A stretch of DNA of 64,000 bases from NCBI RefSeq assembly GCF_003369925.1, contig NZ_LARY01000002.1, forward strand, positions 186,001 through 250,000, written 5' to 3'. Below, piece by piece: positions 37,493 through 46,696 of this stretch. Numbering within the stretch: position 1 is the first letter of the stretch; each line of letters starts with the position of its first letter. The notes beneath the pieces are model-generated. The model did no database searches and was not told the DNA's origin. It worked only from the letters and a program-made list of their open reading frames with translations. Both the position numbers and the translations under genes were made by a program. This DNA is from Listeria kieliensis. GTDB lineage: Bacteria; Bacillota; Bacilli; Lactobacillales; Listeriaceae.

Positions 37493-40276
37493 ATGAAAAA
37501 GAGAGCTTTGATTGTCACACTATTTGCCGCTTGTTTATTTTTAGGAGCTAATCACGCACATGCAGAAGAAAAAGCTAGCATCAGTAATGGAGGTTTTGAA
37601 AAGCCGCTTGAAAAAAACGCAACTCAAACTTACAAAGCAGAGCGCGTGACTTCACTAAGTGGGAAAGTCCATTCTGGGAACTTTGCTTTAAAAATTGGAA
37701 ACGAAGCCCCGGATAAAACCGATCCAAAATATCCATTATGGCAATTTAATGGTAGCAAAGGATCTGTAAACCAAGTTGTGAAAAACGTGAAACCGAATAC
37801 GCAGTACAAAATTTCGATGTATTACTTCAATGAAAGCGGCGCAGATATGCGACTTGGCGTGCTTGACACGGAAGGAAGTAAAAATTGGAAAAGCGGTCAG
37901 CTAAATTCGGTTTACCATAATCACAAAACGAAATCGACCGCTTGGGAGCAAGATACGTTCACAATTACAACGGGGCCACGCACAACTGAACTTTATTTGT
38001 TTGCTTTAACAAATTGGAGTCCAGATTTCAACTTTGCGAGTGTCTTTTATGTGGATGACTTTTCTATTGAAGAAGTTGCTAAAGAAGCGTCCACGATCCC
38101 CCAAACGATTGACTATAATCCGGCAACAGCAAACGAATTCCCTTTAACGATGCCGCTGATTAAGAACTTTGTAAAAAGTGAAGCGCCAAACTTTAAGTTA
38201 AACAAAAATCATACAGACTTCTACGCCACAAAGAATACGATCTCACACGCGAAAACACTTGCTCAAAAGCTAAAACAAGAAGGGCTGATCAAGTCCTACT
38301 CGGTTAAGCTAGATAAAGGGAAAAACAAAAAGCGTCCGGGCATTTACATAACGGAAGCAAAAATCAACTACGCACTTAAAACCGACACCCCCGTTTCTCG
38401 AAAAGAAGCATACGAAATCAATATCTCGCAAGAAAAAGTGGAAATTCACTCGAGCCACTTGACGGGCGTACAAAACGGCACGATGACCCTTCTCCAAGCT
38501 TTGCGGCAACGGGACTGGCTGCCTGCGGGAACTGTCGAGGACTACACCGACCAAGAAATCCGCGGTTTGCAGGTCGATTCCGGGCGACGCTACTATTCGA
38601 TGGACTGGCTCAAGAAAACGGTCGACGAAATGGCTGAGCTAAAAATGAATAAACTGCAGCTTCGCTTGAAAGATAATGAAGGCATTCGTTACGAATCGAA
38701 AGTCGCTCCACAATTTGTTGATACGTATGGTGGTTACTGGACAGCATCAGAAATCCATGATCTTGTTCGCTACGCGCGTGCGCGGAATATCGAAGTCATT
38801 CCAGAAGTTGACCTTCCTGGGCATTCCGAGCAAGATGGGATTTATTTTGATTCCGATTGGTTGCTTAATCCAGGTGAAGATTCACGCGCGCTAGATTTTT
38901 CGAAGCCAGAAGTGAGAGCATACATGGCGAGCCTTTATAAGGAAGCATTTGATTTATTCGATTCAAACATCGTGCATATCGGCGGGGACGAATACTTTCA
39001 AACGAAAAACTTTGAAGACCCTGAAGGTAAACTTGCAAAATGGGCGCAAGCGGAATCGGGCAATCCTAAAGCCGATCAATATGACGCACTGCGGCTCTTC
39101 TTAAATGAAATGGCAGAACCGTTCTTAGCGGAAGGAAAAACCGTCTTCGTTTGGAATGACAACTTAATTGGCGATAGCAAAGCGATTATTCCGCTTGATA
39201 AGCGTATTACAGTTGATGTTTGGGCGGGCACTATTTACGGCTCGACGACTGCTAAAGAAAAAGTCAATCAAGGTTATAAAGTAGTCGGATCTGCATCTGA
39301 CTTATATCATGATTTATGGCCCGAAAATGATAAATTAGATCGACCTTTACCAGAAAAACTTTATAATGAATGGTTCTCAAGCACTTATTCGCGTGGATTC
39401 AATCCAGCGGAAAACTTGACTGACCAAGAGTTACTGCAAAGTAAAGGGCAATTCTTCCCGATTTGGGACGATGCAAATGGCTTTGCGCCAGAATACATTT
39501 TAACTAAAACCCTTTATCCGCGGATCAACTTATTCGCTAATTCCATGTGGGGTTCTACGGAGTGGCGCGACAGAACTAACAAACCTTCTTTCGGCGAACT
39601 GGAAAGAGTGATTACTTCATTTGCAAATCAAGCCGAAGCAAGCATCCAATATACGGATAATGACGTTCGCTTCATTAAAGACAAGATTAATGAAGTTTTA
39701 AATGCGAATGAACAACAAGGAACAGCGAAAGCACGCGCGGAACTAAAAGCTTATTTGGCGAAAATGGAGCAAACTCGTAAGACTAACAACAAGAAAATTT
39801 TCACTGCGATTCGTTTATTTGAAAATCTAGGTAAGGATGCGGGCATTAAACAAGCAACGGTCACGGTTCGTTACGAAGACACACGTGGTCATAAACTTCT
39901 TGCTGACGTTCAGTTAAAAGGGAATATCGGCGACCGCTATCAAACGGAACGAAAGGATATCAGCGGTTATAGTTTGAAGAAAGTAATCGGACAGGCTTCT
40001 GGTAAATTTAAGCATAAAGCGCAAACGATCACTTATGTATACGCGAAAAATCCAGAACGTGCTGGAAATGTCACGGTTACTTATCAAGATAAAAATGGAA
40101 AGACGCTCGCAAAAACGGAAATTTTAACTGGAAATGTTGGCGAGCGCTACCATGTAAAAGCTAAAAACATCAAAGGATACAAATTGATTAGCCATCCCAA
40201 AAATGTGAAAGGGAGCTTCACTAAGAAAGAACAAAACGTTCGCTTTATTTATCAGTATCACAAAAATAACCACTGA
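37493..40276 (+). CDS. Secreted beta-N-acetylhexosaminidase, GH20, with MucBP repeats
   Basis: A 927-residue secreted enzyme. The signal peptide (IVTLFAACLFLGANHAHA) is followed by a carbohydrate-binding-like beta domain (about 30-195), the GH20b domain (about 215-350) and the GH20 barrel (about 360-720). The catalytic Asp-Glu pair is in IVHIGGDEYFQT near residue 498. Two MucBP domains follow (VTVRYEDTRGHKLL and VTVTYQDKNGKTLA). It releases terminal N-acetylglucosamine or -galactosamine from glycans or chitin fragments. No LPXTG anchor follows the MucBP repeats, so it is probably released or loosely bound. Strong GGAGGG ribosome site; terminator at 40287. Confidence 0.92.
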   Translation: MKKRALIVTLFAACLFLGANHAHAEEKASISNGGFEKPLEKNATQTYKAERVTSLSGKVHSGNFALKIGNEAPDKTDPKYPLWQFNGSKGSVNQVVKNVKPNTQYKISMYYFNESGADMRLGVLDTEGSKNWKSGQLNSVYHNHKTKSTAWEQDTFTITTGPRTTELYLFALTNWSPDFNFASVFYVDDFSIEEVAKEASTIPQTIDYNPATANEFPLTMPLIKNFVKSEAPNFKLNKNHTDFYATKNTISHAKTLAQKLKQEGLIKSYSVKLDKGKNKKRPGIYITEAKINYALKTDTPVSRKEAYEINISQEKVEIHSSHLTGVQNGTMTLLQALRQRDWLPAGTVEDYTDQEIRGLQVDSGRRYYSMDWLKKTVDEMAELKMNKLQLRLKDNEGIRYESKVAPQFVDTYGGYWTASEIHDLVRYARARNIEVIPEVDLPGHSEQDGIYFDSDWLLNPGEDSRALDFSKPEVRAYMASLYKEAFDLFDSNIVHIGGDEYFQTKNFEDPEGKLAKWAQAESGNPKADQYDALRLFLNEMAEPFLAEGKTVFVWNDNLIGDSKAIIPLDKRITVDVWAGTIYGSTTAKEKVNQGYKVVGSASDLYHDLWPENDKLDRPLPEKLYNEWFSSTYSRGFNPAENLTDQELLQSKGQFFPIWDDANGFAPEYILTKTLYPRINLFANSMWGSTEWRDRTNKPSFGELERVITSFANQAEASIQYTDNDVRFIKDKINEVLNANEQQGTAKARAELKAYLAKMEQTRKTNNKKIFTAIRLFENLGKDAGIKQATVTVRYEDTRGHKLLADVQLKGNIGDRYQTERKDISGYSLKKVIGQASGKFKHKAQTITYVYAKNPERAGNVTVTYQDKNGKTLAKTEILTGNVGERYHVKAKNIKGYKLISHPKNVKGSFTKKEQNVRFIYQYHKNNH

Positions 40277-40286
40277 ACTAAAAGAA

Positions 40287-40323
40287 ATCCCTTCAAGCTA
40301 AATTAGGTTTGAAGGGGTTTTTT
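40287..40323 (+). terminator. Terminator of the GH20 gene
   Basis: CCCTTCAA pairs with TTGAAGGG around an AT-rich loop and is followed by seven T residues. Confidence 0.88.
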
Positions 40324-40576
40324 ATGTAAACACCCTTGCCACTAGCTGCCCTTCTTATCCCCACTTTTCTCAGTAACGCAGTCCTCTTTTTTGGTTCACT
40401 TTTTCTGCGATAAAATTAACCTTTGCAACCGTTTAATGAACCTTTTTCGCAAAAAGCATTGTAATCTAACGCTCGCTATGCTATTGTTTATTGTGGCGTA
40501 ACACAATTGAAATAGTCTAATTGTATTGTAACAATCGAACTATTGACGAAACAAATCCGCTATGGAGGAGATTGAT
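40324..40576. other. Intergenic region with probable lipoprotein promoter
   Basis: About 250 bp between the GH20 terminator and the lipoprotein gene. It has repeated TTGTA/AACAAT-like elements near 40500-40550 (ATTGTATTGTAACAATCGAAC), which may hold a promoter or operator. No gene is seen. Confidence 0.35.
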
Positions 40577-41632
40577 ATGAAAAAAGCAATAAGTTTAGGA
40601 CTTGCTCTTTTATTGCTTTTCACAACACTATCCGGGTGTAGCTCGCCCAAATCGAACTTTACATCCACATTACGACAATTTAGTTTAAACGAACAATATA
40701 CTTTAAATATTCAAACTGAAATCAATGAACTAGCTAACTTTGAGCAAAATGCTCTTTTCAAAAACCTCGAAAAAGGCGATTCGCTATCCGCCAAAGTTTC
40801 GATGGACGAAAAACAAAAAACAACTTTTGCTGATGTCAATATCCGTAAAAACGAAATCCCGCTTCACTTTGAAGCCTTACAAAACAATAAAACGGGGCGT
40901 GTTTATGTCCCTGTTAATACGCTTTATCAGCTTAGTGACGAAAGCAAGCAAGCTTTTGGCAAAAACGGGCAAGAAATTCTCGATTTTGTTTTAGAAAATA
41001 ATAAGGCATTAAAAGCCAAATACCTGGATTTCTATGATACGGCGCAAAATCTGCTTGGCTTTACGATCAACCAAGTTGCTGCTGAAAAACAAGCAAATGA
41101 AATTCGCCGACTCGAAAAAGAAACGCTGCAAGTTTTATACGATTTCCTTAATCAGATGGACGAAGACGATTTTAAGCAAGAAAAAGGACGCAAAATTTCA
41201 CTGCAACTGGACAAACGGGACTTGAGCGAACTAATGAGTGAAGTCTTACAAGTATGGAATAAAGATGATGCCGCCATTCGTTTACTATCGACTGGAAAGG
41301 AAATTTCTAAAACCGAAGCAAAACGCATCTGGAGCGACTTAAAGAAAAATACAAAAGCCGAAATGAAAAAACTGATAGAAACTAAAGGTGAAAATCTTTC
41401 CGTCCAGTTAACACTTGAGCAAGATTCTGAAAGTAAATTCAAGAATTTAAAAATCCGAGTTCTGCACACATCTGCTGAAAAAGCGACGCAACTAGATCTT
41501 TTAACAAGCATCGAAGCCCTTCCTTTTGAAGAAGTGCAAGCGATGCCTGAGAAAAATAAGATTGTAAACAAAAAAGAACTCGATAAAGCCATTTCTGATG
41601 GATTAAAGAAATATTTAGAGAAAACGCGCTAA
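40577..41632 (+). CDS. Lipoprotein of unknown function
   Basis: A 351-residue lipoprotein with signal peptide and lipobox LSGC (LALLLLFTTLSGCSSPK). The mature part is alpha/beta and Lys/Glu-rich (LENNKALKAKYLDFYDTAQNL; RIWSDLKKNTKAEMKKLIET). The pattern of two long helical arms and beta sheets suggests a LolA/LppX-like or substrate-sensing fold, but I do not recognise a family. The ATG at 40577 after GGAGGAG is used. It sits where lmo2416 lies in the syntenic L. monocytogenes block (position from memory). Monocistronic. Confidence 0.75.
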   Translation: MKKAISLGLALLLLFTTLSGCSSPKSNFTSTLRQFSLNEQYTLNIQTEINELANFEQNALFKNLEKGDSLSAKVSMDEKQKTTFADVNIRKNEIPLHFEALQNNKTGRVYVPVNTLYQLSDESKQAFGKNGQEILDFVLENNKALKAKYLDFYDTAQNLLGFTINQVAAEKQANEIRRLEKETLQVLYDFLNQMDEDDFKQEKGRKISLQLDKRDLSELMSEVLQVWNKDDAAIRLLSTGKEISKTEAKRIWSDLKKNTKAEMKKLIETKGENLSVQLTLEQDSESKFKNLKIRVLHTSAEKATQLDLLTSIEALPFEEVQAMPEKNKIVNKKELDKAISDGLKKYLEKTR

Positions 41633-41634
41633 TG

Positions 41635-41661
41635 AAAACCGCCCGTAGTGGGCGGTTTTTT
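41635..41661 (+). terminator. Terminator of the lipoprotein gene
   Basis: CCGCCC-GTAGT-GGGCGG followed by six T residues, immediately after the lipoprotein stop. Confidence 0.93.
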
Positions 41662-41666
41662 ACTAC

Positions 41667-41707
41667 AAAAAAGCGAAAAGCAGAGGATTCCTCTGCTTTT
41701 CGCTTTT
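41667..41707 (-). terminator. Terminator of the metNPQ operon
   Basis: AGCGAAAAGCAGAGG pairs perfectly with CCTCTGCTTTTCGCT around a three-base loop, flanked by A and T runs. It ends the metNPQ transcript on the minus strand and could act both ways. Confidence 0.92.
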
Positions 41708-41728
41708 TCTTTAACCAATAAACTGATT

Positions 41729-42556
41729 TTATTTATCAACAGGTACGACTGCACCTTTCCATTTATCTGTAATCCAACTTTGGATTTCTTTCGAATGCAA
41801 CACTTCAACAAGTTTCTTGATGTTTTTATTGTTCTTGTTTGATTCTTTTGTTACGACAATGTTCGCATACGGAGAATCTTTGCTTTCAATCGCAATGGAA
41901 TCTTTCGTTGGATTCAAGTTTTGATCCACAACAAAGTTGGAGTTGATCGCAACCGCATCGCCTTCTTCATGGTTATATGCCGTCATCAAGTAAGCTGGAT
42001 CTAGGTCATATTTGAATTTCAAGTTCTTCGGATTGTCTTTAATATCATCAAAAGTTGCATCTTCAGGTTTCACACCGTCTTTTAGAGTGAGCAACCCTTC
42101 ATCGACAAAAATACCGATCACACGCGGCCAGTCTGATTTACTGTTTGATAGCAAAATTTGTGCGCCATCTTTTAGGTCCTTCAAGCTTTTCACTTTCTTC
42201 GAATAAATCCCCATCGGCTCAATATGAATCGCTCCCACATCCGCGAATTTGTAGCCCTTTTCTTTTTCTTCTAGCTCAAGGTAAGGTTTGTGTTGGAAAT
42301 AGTTTGCATCAATCTCGCCTTCATCTAACGCTTTGTTTGGAAGTACATAATCTTGATACGTCACAATTTTAAGGTCAATGCCTTCTTTTTTCAAAATTGG
42401 TTTAGCTTGCTCTAAAATTTCCGCATGAGGTGTGTTTGAAGCTCCAACAACTAATTCTTTACTGTCTCCTGAACTTTTCTTGTCGGCGTTTCCACCGCAA
42501 GCAGCTAAAACTAATACTAAACTAAAAACAAATAATGCACTTAAAACCTTTTTCAT
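41729..42556 (-). CDS. metQ: Methionine ABC transporter substrate-binding lipoprotein
   Basis: A 275-residue NlpA/MetQ-family lipoprotein. The lipobox is LAAC in VFSLVLVLAACGGNADKK. Family features include VVGASNTPHAEILEQAKPIL, YFQHKPYLELEE and the terminal WKGAVVPVDK. It captures L- or D-methionine outside the cell and passes it to MetP. Last gene of the S-box-controlled metN-metP-metQ operon. Confidence 0.95.
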   Translation of the reverse strand: MKKVLSALFVFSLVLVLAACGGNADKKSSGDSKELVVGASNTPHAEILEQAKPILKKEGIDLKIVTYQDYVLPNKALDEGEIDANYFQHKPYLELEEKEKGYKFADVGAIHIEPMGIYSKKVKSLKDLKDGAQILLSNSKSDWPRVIGIFVDEGLLTLKDGVKPEDATFDDIKDNPKNLKFKYDLDPAYLMTAYNHEEGDAVAINSNFVVDQNLNPTKDSIAIESKDSPYANIVVTKESNKNNKNIKKLVEVLHSKEIQSWITDKWKGAVVPVDK

Positions 42557-42573
42557 TTTGACACGCTCCTTTT

Positions 42574-43239
42574 TTATCGTTTATCCACGATTTTCGTAAG
42601 TAAATCGCCGATGAATTGAAAAATGAAAACAATGATTAAAATAATGATCGTCGCAACGATCGTAATTTCTGGCTGGTTACGCTGGAAGCCTTCTAAGTAC
42701 GCAGCGTTTCCGAGTCCACCGGCACCAATGATCCCTGCCATTGCGGTAAATCCAACAAGCGAAATCGCCGTAACGGTAATTCCCGAAATCAGTGCGGGTA
42801 GCGCTTCTGGGATGAGGACTTTGAAAATCGTTGTCGATAAGCCGCCTCCCATTGCTTTTGCAGCTTCAAGGACCCCTTTATCCACTTCGCGGAAAGCAAT
42901 TTCAACCATGCGCGCATAAAATGGAGCCGCCGAAATAATCAGCGCGGGTAAGGCTGCCTTTGGACCAATGATCGTTCCAATCACGGCGCTTGTAACCGGA
43001 AGAAGTAGGACGATTAAAATGATAAAGGGAATCGACCGAAAAACGTTCACGAGGACGGCCGTCACCCAATATAATATTCTTGCAAAAATGTTTTGTTTGC
43101 GGTTCGTTAAAAACAGTAAGAGACCAAGCAAGATGCCGAGGATAAACACGGCAATCAGCGAAATAATCGTCATGTACAAGGTGTCTTTCGTGTAACCCCA
43201 CATGGCTGTCCAGTCAATATCGCTCAAAAATGCGTTCAT
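42574..43239 (-). CDS. metP: Methionine ABC transporter permease
   Basis: A 221-residue permease with five to six membrane segments. The EAA loop LEAAKAMGGGLSTTIFKVLIPEALP, which contacts the ATPase, is clear, and the FRSIPFIILIVLLLP segment is typical of MetI/MetP. Its start overlaps the metN stop by four bases. Confidence 0.95.
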   Translation of the reverse strand: MNAFLSDIDWTAMWGYTKDTLYMTIISLIAVFILGILLGLLLFLTNRKQNIFARILYWVTAVLVNVFRSIPFIILIVLLLPVTSAVIGTIIGPKAALPALIISAAPFYARMVEIAFREVDKGVLEAAKAMGGGLSTTIFKVLIPEALPALISGITVTAISLVGFTAMAGIIGAGGLGNAAYLEGFQRNQPEITIVATIIILIIVFIFQFIGDLLTKIVDKR

Positions 43240-44258
43240 CCTTCAATCACTTCCGTTTCTACTTTCGCCGCGCGTAACGACTCAATCGTCTTTTCAATTT
43301 CTTCGTCTGTTCCTTGAATTTGCACATAAAGCGTGCCGTAAGCCCCGTTTTGCGTTTGTGTGAGGCTGCCGTGAAGCACGTTTAAATCCACCTCGTATTT
43401 TTGAGCCACTTGTGAGATAACCGGCTGGGTTGCATTCTCGCTCATAAACAGCAACTTCACGAGTTTGCCTTCGGAATAATTTGTGAGCAGTAGGTGAATC
43501 AGTTCTTCTGTTTCATCCGATTCAGTCACTTGTTCGATAAAGCGCTTCGTCACATTTTGTTTGGGATGTTTAAAGACCTCAAGCACATCTCCAAGCTCCA
43601 CCACTTTTCCCGCTTCCATGACAGCCACTCGGTTACAAATCTTACGGATAACGTGCATTTCATGGGTAATCACAATAATAGTCAAGTTCAGCCGTTTGTT
43701 GATATCAAGCAAAAGATCCAAAACTTCATCCGTCGTTTGTGGATCAAGTGCGCTCGTTGCTTCGTCGCAAAGCAATACATCTGGGTCATTCGCAAGCGCT
43801 CGTGCGATTCCAACACGTTGTTTTTGGCCGCCGCTTAGTTCAGATGGATAAGCATTTTCCTTCCCGGAAAGCCCCACAAGTTGAACCAGTTCTTGCACGC
43901 GCTCTTTTCGCTCAGCTCGTTTCACACCAGCAATTTCAAGCGGGAAAGCAATATTTTCAAATACCGTCCGCGACCAAAGCAAGTTGAAATGCTGAAAAAT
44001 CATCCCGATTTTTTGGCGCGCTTTTCTAAGTTCGCGTCCCTTGATTTGACTGATTTTTTTATTATCCACCGTCACATCGCCTGCAGTTGGTAGTTCGAGT
44101 CCATTAAACAAACGAATCAAACTACTTTTCCCAGCCCCGGAATAACCCACGACGCCGAAAATTTCACCATCAGCAATTTCTAGGCTGACGTCATCCACTG
44201 CGCGCACACGATTTTTACGCGCTACATAATCTTTTACTACGTTCTGGAGCGTTATCAT
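43236..44258 (-). CDS. metN: Methionine ABC transporter ATP-binding protein
   Basis: A 340-residue ATPase with Walker A GYSGAGKSSLIRL, signature LSGGQKQRVGIARAL, Walker B VLLCDEATSALDPQT and the C-terminal NIL regulatory domain (LVKLLFMSENATQPVISQVA ...) that binds methionine and down-regulates transport. First gene of the operon, directly behind the S-box riboswitch. Confidence 0.96.
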   Translation of the reverse strand: MITLQNVVKDYVARKNRVRAVDDVSLEIADGEIFGVVGYSGAGKSSLIRLFNGLELPTAGDVTVDNKKISQIKGRELRKARQKIGMIFQHFNLLWSRTVFENIAFPLEIAGVKRAERKERVQELVQLVGLSGKENAYPSELSGGQKQRVGIARALANDPDVLLCDEATSALDPQTTDEVLDLLLDINKRLNLTIIVITHEMHVIRKICNRVAVMEAGKVVELGDVLEVFKHPKQNVTKRFIEQVTESDETEELIHLLLTNYSEGKLVKLLFMSENATQPVISQVAQKYEVDLNVLHGSLTQTQNGAYGTLYVQIQGTDEEIEKTIESLRAAKVETEVIEG

Positions 44259-44285
44259 TTTGCCTCACCTTTTCCTCATAAACTA

Positions 44286-44452
44286 AAAATGCCTTCCTGC
44301 ATGAGCAGAAAGGCATGAATAAATTCAACTTCGCTTTCTTCTCATCTTTCAGAACCTTTCGTTCTGCATGAATTAGCACCTTAAGTAAAAAACACTTAGG
44401 TTGCTGGGTTTCACAGGGCATTTCCCTCCACCACTCTGGATAAGAATTTAGA
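44286..44452 (-). ncRNA. S-box (SAM-I) riboswitch
   Basis: On the minus strand the leader shows the conserved S-box core: CTTATCCAGAGTGGTGGAGG, then CCCTGTGAAACCCAGCAACC, AGGTGCTAATTC and GAAAGATGAGAAG. It ends in a strong terminator hairpin (ATGCCTTTCTGC with GCAGGAAGGCAT, then T residues, 44285-44316). SAM binding would stabilise the terminator and switch off metNPQ. Confidence 0.95.
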
Positions 44453-44489
44453 ACTATTTTATTTGGATTATTATATCCTCTGTTTTTTT

Positions 44490-44518
44490 ATCTTACATTT
44501 TGAAGAACCATTTGTCAA
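44490..44518 (-). promoter_or_regulatory. Promoter of the S-box/metNPQ transcript
   Basis: On the minus strand TTGACA (44513-44518), a 17 bp spacer and TAAGAT (44490-44495) lie about 35 bp upstream of the riboswitch. Confidence 0.7.
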
Positions 44519-44543
44519 CAATAAATTATATGGTTTTCTTCAC

Positions 44544-44699
44544 TTAAAGCCAAATGGCTCGTGTTACATTAACTATAAAAAGCGCCTGTTCAGCCGTTTC
44601 ACCGTATATATGCTGAACAATCGTTTGACTCACAAAATAAAAAACTGCCAAGACCGTCAAAATCGCCACTACAAGAATCGTCAGGTTTTTCATGGTCAT
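44544..44699 (-). CDS. Small membrane protein downstream of the two-component system
   Basis: A 51-residue protein that begins MTMKNLTILVVAILTVLAVF, so most of its N-terminal half is one membrane segment or signal anchor; the rest (QTIVQHIYGETAEQAL ...) is a short outer tail. An ATG at 44699 follows GAGGGGGAAAAGTG, an excellent ribosome site. It lies 72 bp after the histidine kinase gene on the same strand, the place occupied by the small gene lmo2420 beside cesRK in L. monocytogenes (from memory). A role in signalling or envelope stress is inferred only from position. Confidence 0.65.
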   Translation of the reverse strand: MTMKNLTILVVAILTVLAVFYFVSQTIVQHIYGETAEQALFIVNVTRAIWL

Positions 44700-44771
44700 C
44701 ACTTTTCCCCCTCATGCTTCTTAGTTTACCTTGCCAAACTAAATCGCAAAGAAAGAAAAAGATAAGAAAGT

Positions 44772-45914
44772 TTAAAGATTGAGTAGCGGTAATTTTACCG
44801 TGAAAGTAGTCTTCCGGTTCTTGCTTGTCGCCGTTACGAGCCCACCATGTCGTTCCACGATCGACTTCGAAATCGCAAGCCCAAGCCCCGTTCCCGTCGT
44901 CGTTCGGTTTTTATCCACTTTGTAAAAACGCTCAAATAAATGTGGCAAATCAAGCGCCGGAATTTCTTCCCCAAAATTGGTCACATTAACGACGGCCCAT
45001 TCTTCTTCCTGATACGCTACAACTTCAATTTTCCCGCTATCACTGCCATAGCGAAGCGCATTTGAAAACAAGTTTTCAAATAGCCGCATAATTTGATTGC
45101 CATCCCCGTTCACAAGCAAGTTTTCCGCTTGATAAAGTTCCACAATTTCCGTGCCTTTTTCGCGCGCCAAGCCATCAAACTCCGCCACAAGTTGCCGCAA
45201 AAGTTCCACCATATCAATCCGGTCTGTCGCAAGCAAATAATCCGGACTTTCAAGCCGAGTATACGAAAACAAGTCATCAATCAATTTATGCAAATGTCGC
45301 GCCTTATCATATACCAAATCCGTATAATATTTGAGCTCCACTTCGTCGCGGTACCGGTCATCGTGAATATAACTTAAATAGCCAAGAATCGAGGTGAGCG
45401 GCGTCCGCAAATCGTGCGAAACATTCGTGATCAAATCATTTTTCGCTTGCTGCGCTTCTTGCTCCTGCTCCATCAAGTTCTTCTGGCGCGCTCGCATTTT
45501 CTCAATGTTCGTCTCAAGCTCGCTAATTTCCGGAACGAGACTCGATGTATCAACAGCCCGGTCCGTACCAAGCGCATAATTGATCGTCCGAAGTTGATTT
45601 TTCAGCGCCCGCCCACGCATAAACCGGTAGAAGAAGTAAAACACAAGCCATGCCATCAAAACCAGTAACACATATTTCGCAAGAATCATAATTGGAGATT
45701 CAACGATGTTATTATACTTTCCGCGCCCAAATAAATCGATGAACGAATCATTTAAACCACGCAAAACCACCGAATCATCGCGAATCGAAAGCAGCCATAA
45801 ATAAATCGTTTGCAGAGCAAAGGAAGCAACAAACCAAGATAAAATCGCAAATAAAATAATTTGCCAAGGTCGCATCACGTGCATCACATGTTTCAACCAA
45901 CGTTTAAATTTCAA
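44772..45914 (-). CDS. cesK: Sensor histidine kinase (CesK-like)
   Basis: A 380-residue membrane kinase. Two N-terminal membrane segments (WQIILFAILSWFVASFAL; ILAKYVLLVLMAWLVFYFF) enclose a short outer loop. Then come a linker helix, the phosphoacceptor motif VSHDLRTPLTSILGYL and a HATPase domain (LFENLFSNALRYGSDS; TGTGLGLAISKSIVERHGG). The short sensor loop suggests an intramembrane-type sensor of cell-wall stress. It overlaps the response regulator gene by 11 bases. By gene order and resemblance it corresponds to CesK (lmo2421) of L. monocytogenes, which responds to cell-wall antibiotics. Confidence 0.85.
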   Translation of the reverse strand: MKFKRWLKHVMHVMRPWQIILFAILSWFVASFALQTIYLWLLSIRDDSVVLRGLNDSFIDLFGRGKYNNIVESPIMILAKYVLLVLMAWLVFYFFYRFMRGRALKNQLRTINYALGTDRAVDTSSLVPEISELETNIEKMRARQKNLMEQEQEAQQAKNDLITNVSHDLRTPLTSILGYLSYIHDDRYRDEVELKYYTDLVYDKARHLHKLIDDLFSYTRLESPDYLLATDRIDMVELLRQLVAEFDGLAREKGTEIVELYQAENLLVNGDGNQIMRLFENLFSNALRYGSDSGKIEVVAYQEEEWAVVNVTNFGEEIPALDLPHLFERFYKVDKNRTTTGTGLGLAISKSIVERHGGLVTATSKNRKTTFTVKLPLLNL

Positions 45915-46596
45915 TTTTATATCCTACTCCCCAAATCGTTTTGATAACATTTTCGCCACCCATCGCAACTCGCATCTTGTCTCGCAAGTTGCTAATGTGG
46001 ACCATCACCGTTTTACTCGCTCCAAAAGCTTGCTCCTGCCAAATTTTCTCGAAAATATATTCTGAACTGAAAACTCGGCCTGGTTCACTAGCCAGCAAAT
46101 AAAGAATATCAAATTCCGAAGTCGTCAAATGCAGTTCGTTTCCAGAAACCGTCACAATGTGTTGATCGCGGTTAATTTCAATCGGACCAATCACAAGATG
46201 ATGACTTTCCGAACTCGCTCCTCGTTGCATTTGCTTGATGCGTCGCAAAATCGCCTTAACCCGCACCGAGAGTTCTAGCGGATTAAACGGTTTGATCATG
46301 TAATCATCTGCGCCCGTAAGTAGTCCCATAATTTTGTCGTTATCTTCTGCTTTCGCACTGAGCATCAAAATCGGCGTTAAAATCCCTTCACTACGCATTC
46401 TGCGACAAACTTCAAGCCCATCCAGTTTTGGCATCATAATATCTAAAATCACAAGCGAGAATTCCCGCTCATTCACAAGTTCTAAAACTCTTTCCCCGTC
46501 ATAAGCCTGATAAATCTCATAGCCTTCGTTTTGAAGATAGAGCTGCACCAAATCCACAATTTCTTTATCATCATCAGCAATTAAGATGGCTGTCAT
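45904..46596 (-). CDS. cesR: OmpR-family response regulator (CesR-like)
   Basis: A 230-residue regulator. The receiver domain has the acidic pocket ILIADDDKE, the phosphoacceptor Asp in LVILDIMMPKLDGLEV, and the Lys of MIKPFNP. The C-terminal winged-helix DNA-binding domain is LTTSEFDILYLLASEPGRVF ... VWGVGYKI. It is the first gene of the operon with the kinase and probably the small membrane protein. By synteny it is CesR-like (lmo2422). Confidence 0.88.
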   Translation of the reverse strand: MTAILIADDDKEIVDLVQLYLQNEGYEIYQAYDGERVLELVNEREFSLVILDIMMPKLDGLEVCRRMRSEGILTPILMLSAKAEDNDKIMGLLTGADDYMIKPFNPLELSVRVKAILRRIKQMQRGASSESHHLVIGPIEINRDQHIVTVSGNELHLTTSEFDILYLLASEPGRVFSSEYIFEKIWQEQAFGASKTVMVHISNLRDKMRVAMGGENVIKTIWGVGYKIEI

Positions 46597-46646
46597 ATTA
46601 AAATCGCTCCTCTAATTTGTTAGTCCCATTGTATCACCACTACAAG

Positions 46647-46676
46647 AAAAAAAGAAATCCGAATCAGATTTCTTTA
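46647..46676 (-). terminator. Terminator of the cation efflux gene
   Basis: On the minus strand AAAGAAATC pairs with GATTTCTTT and is followed by T residues. It separates the CDF gene from cesR downstream. Confidence 0.8.
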
Positions 46677-46696
46677 GTAAAAATTAAACTTTTCAT

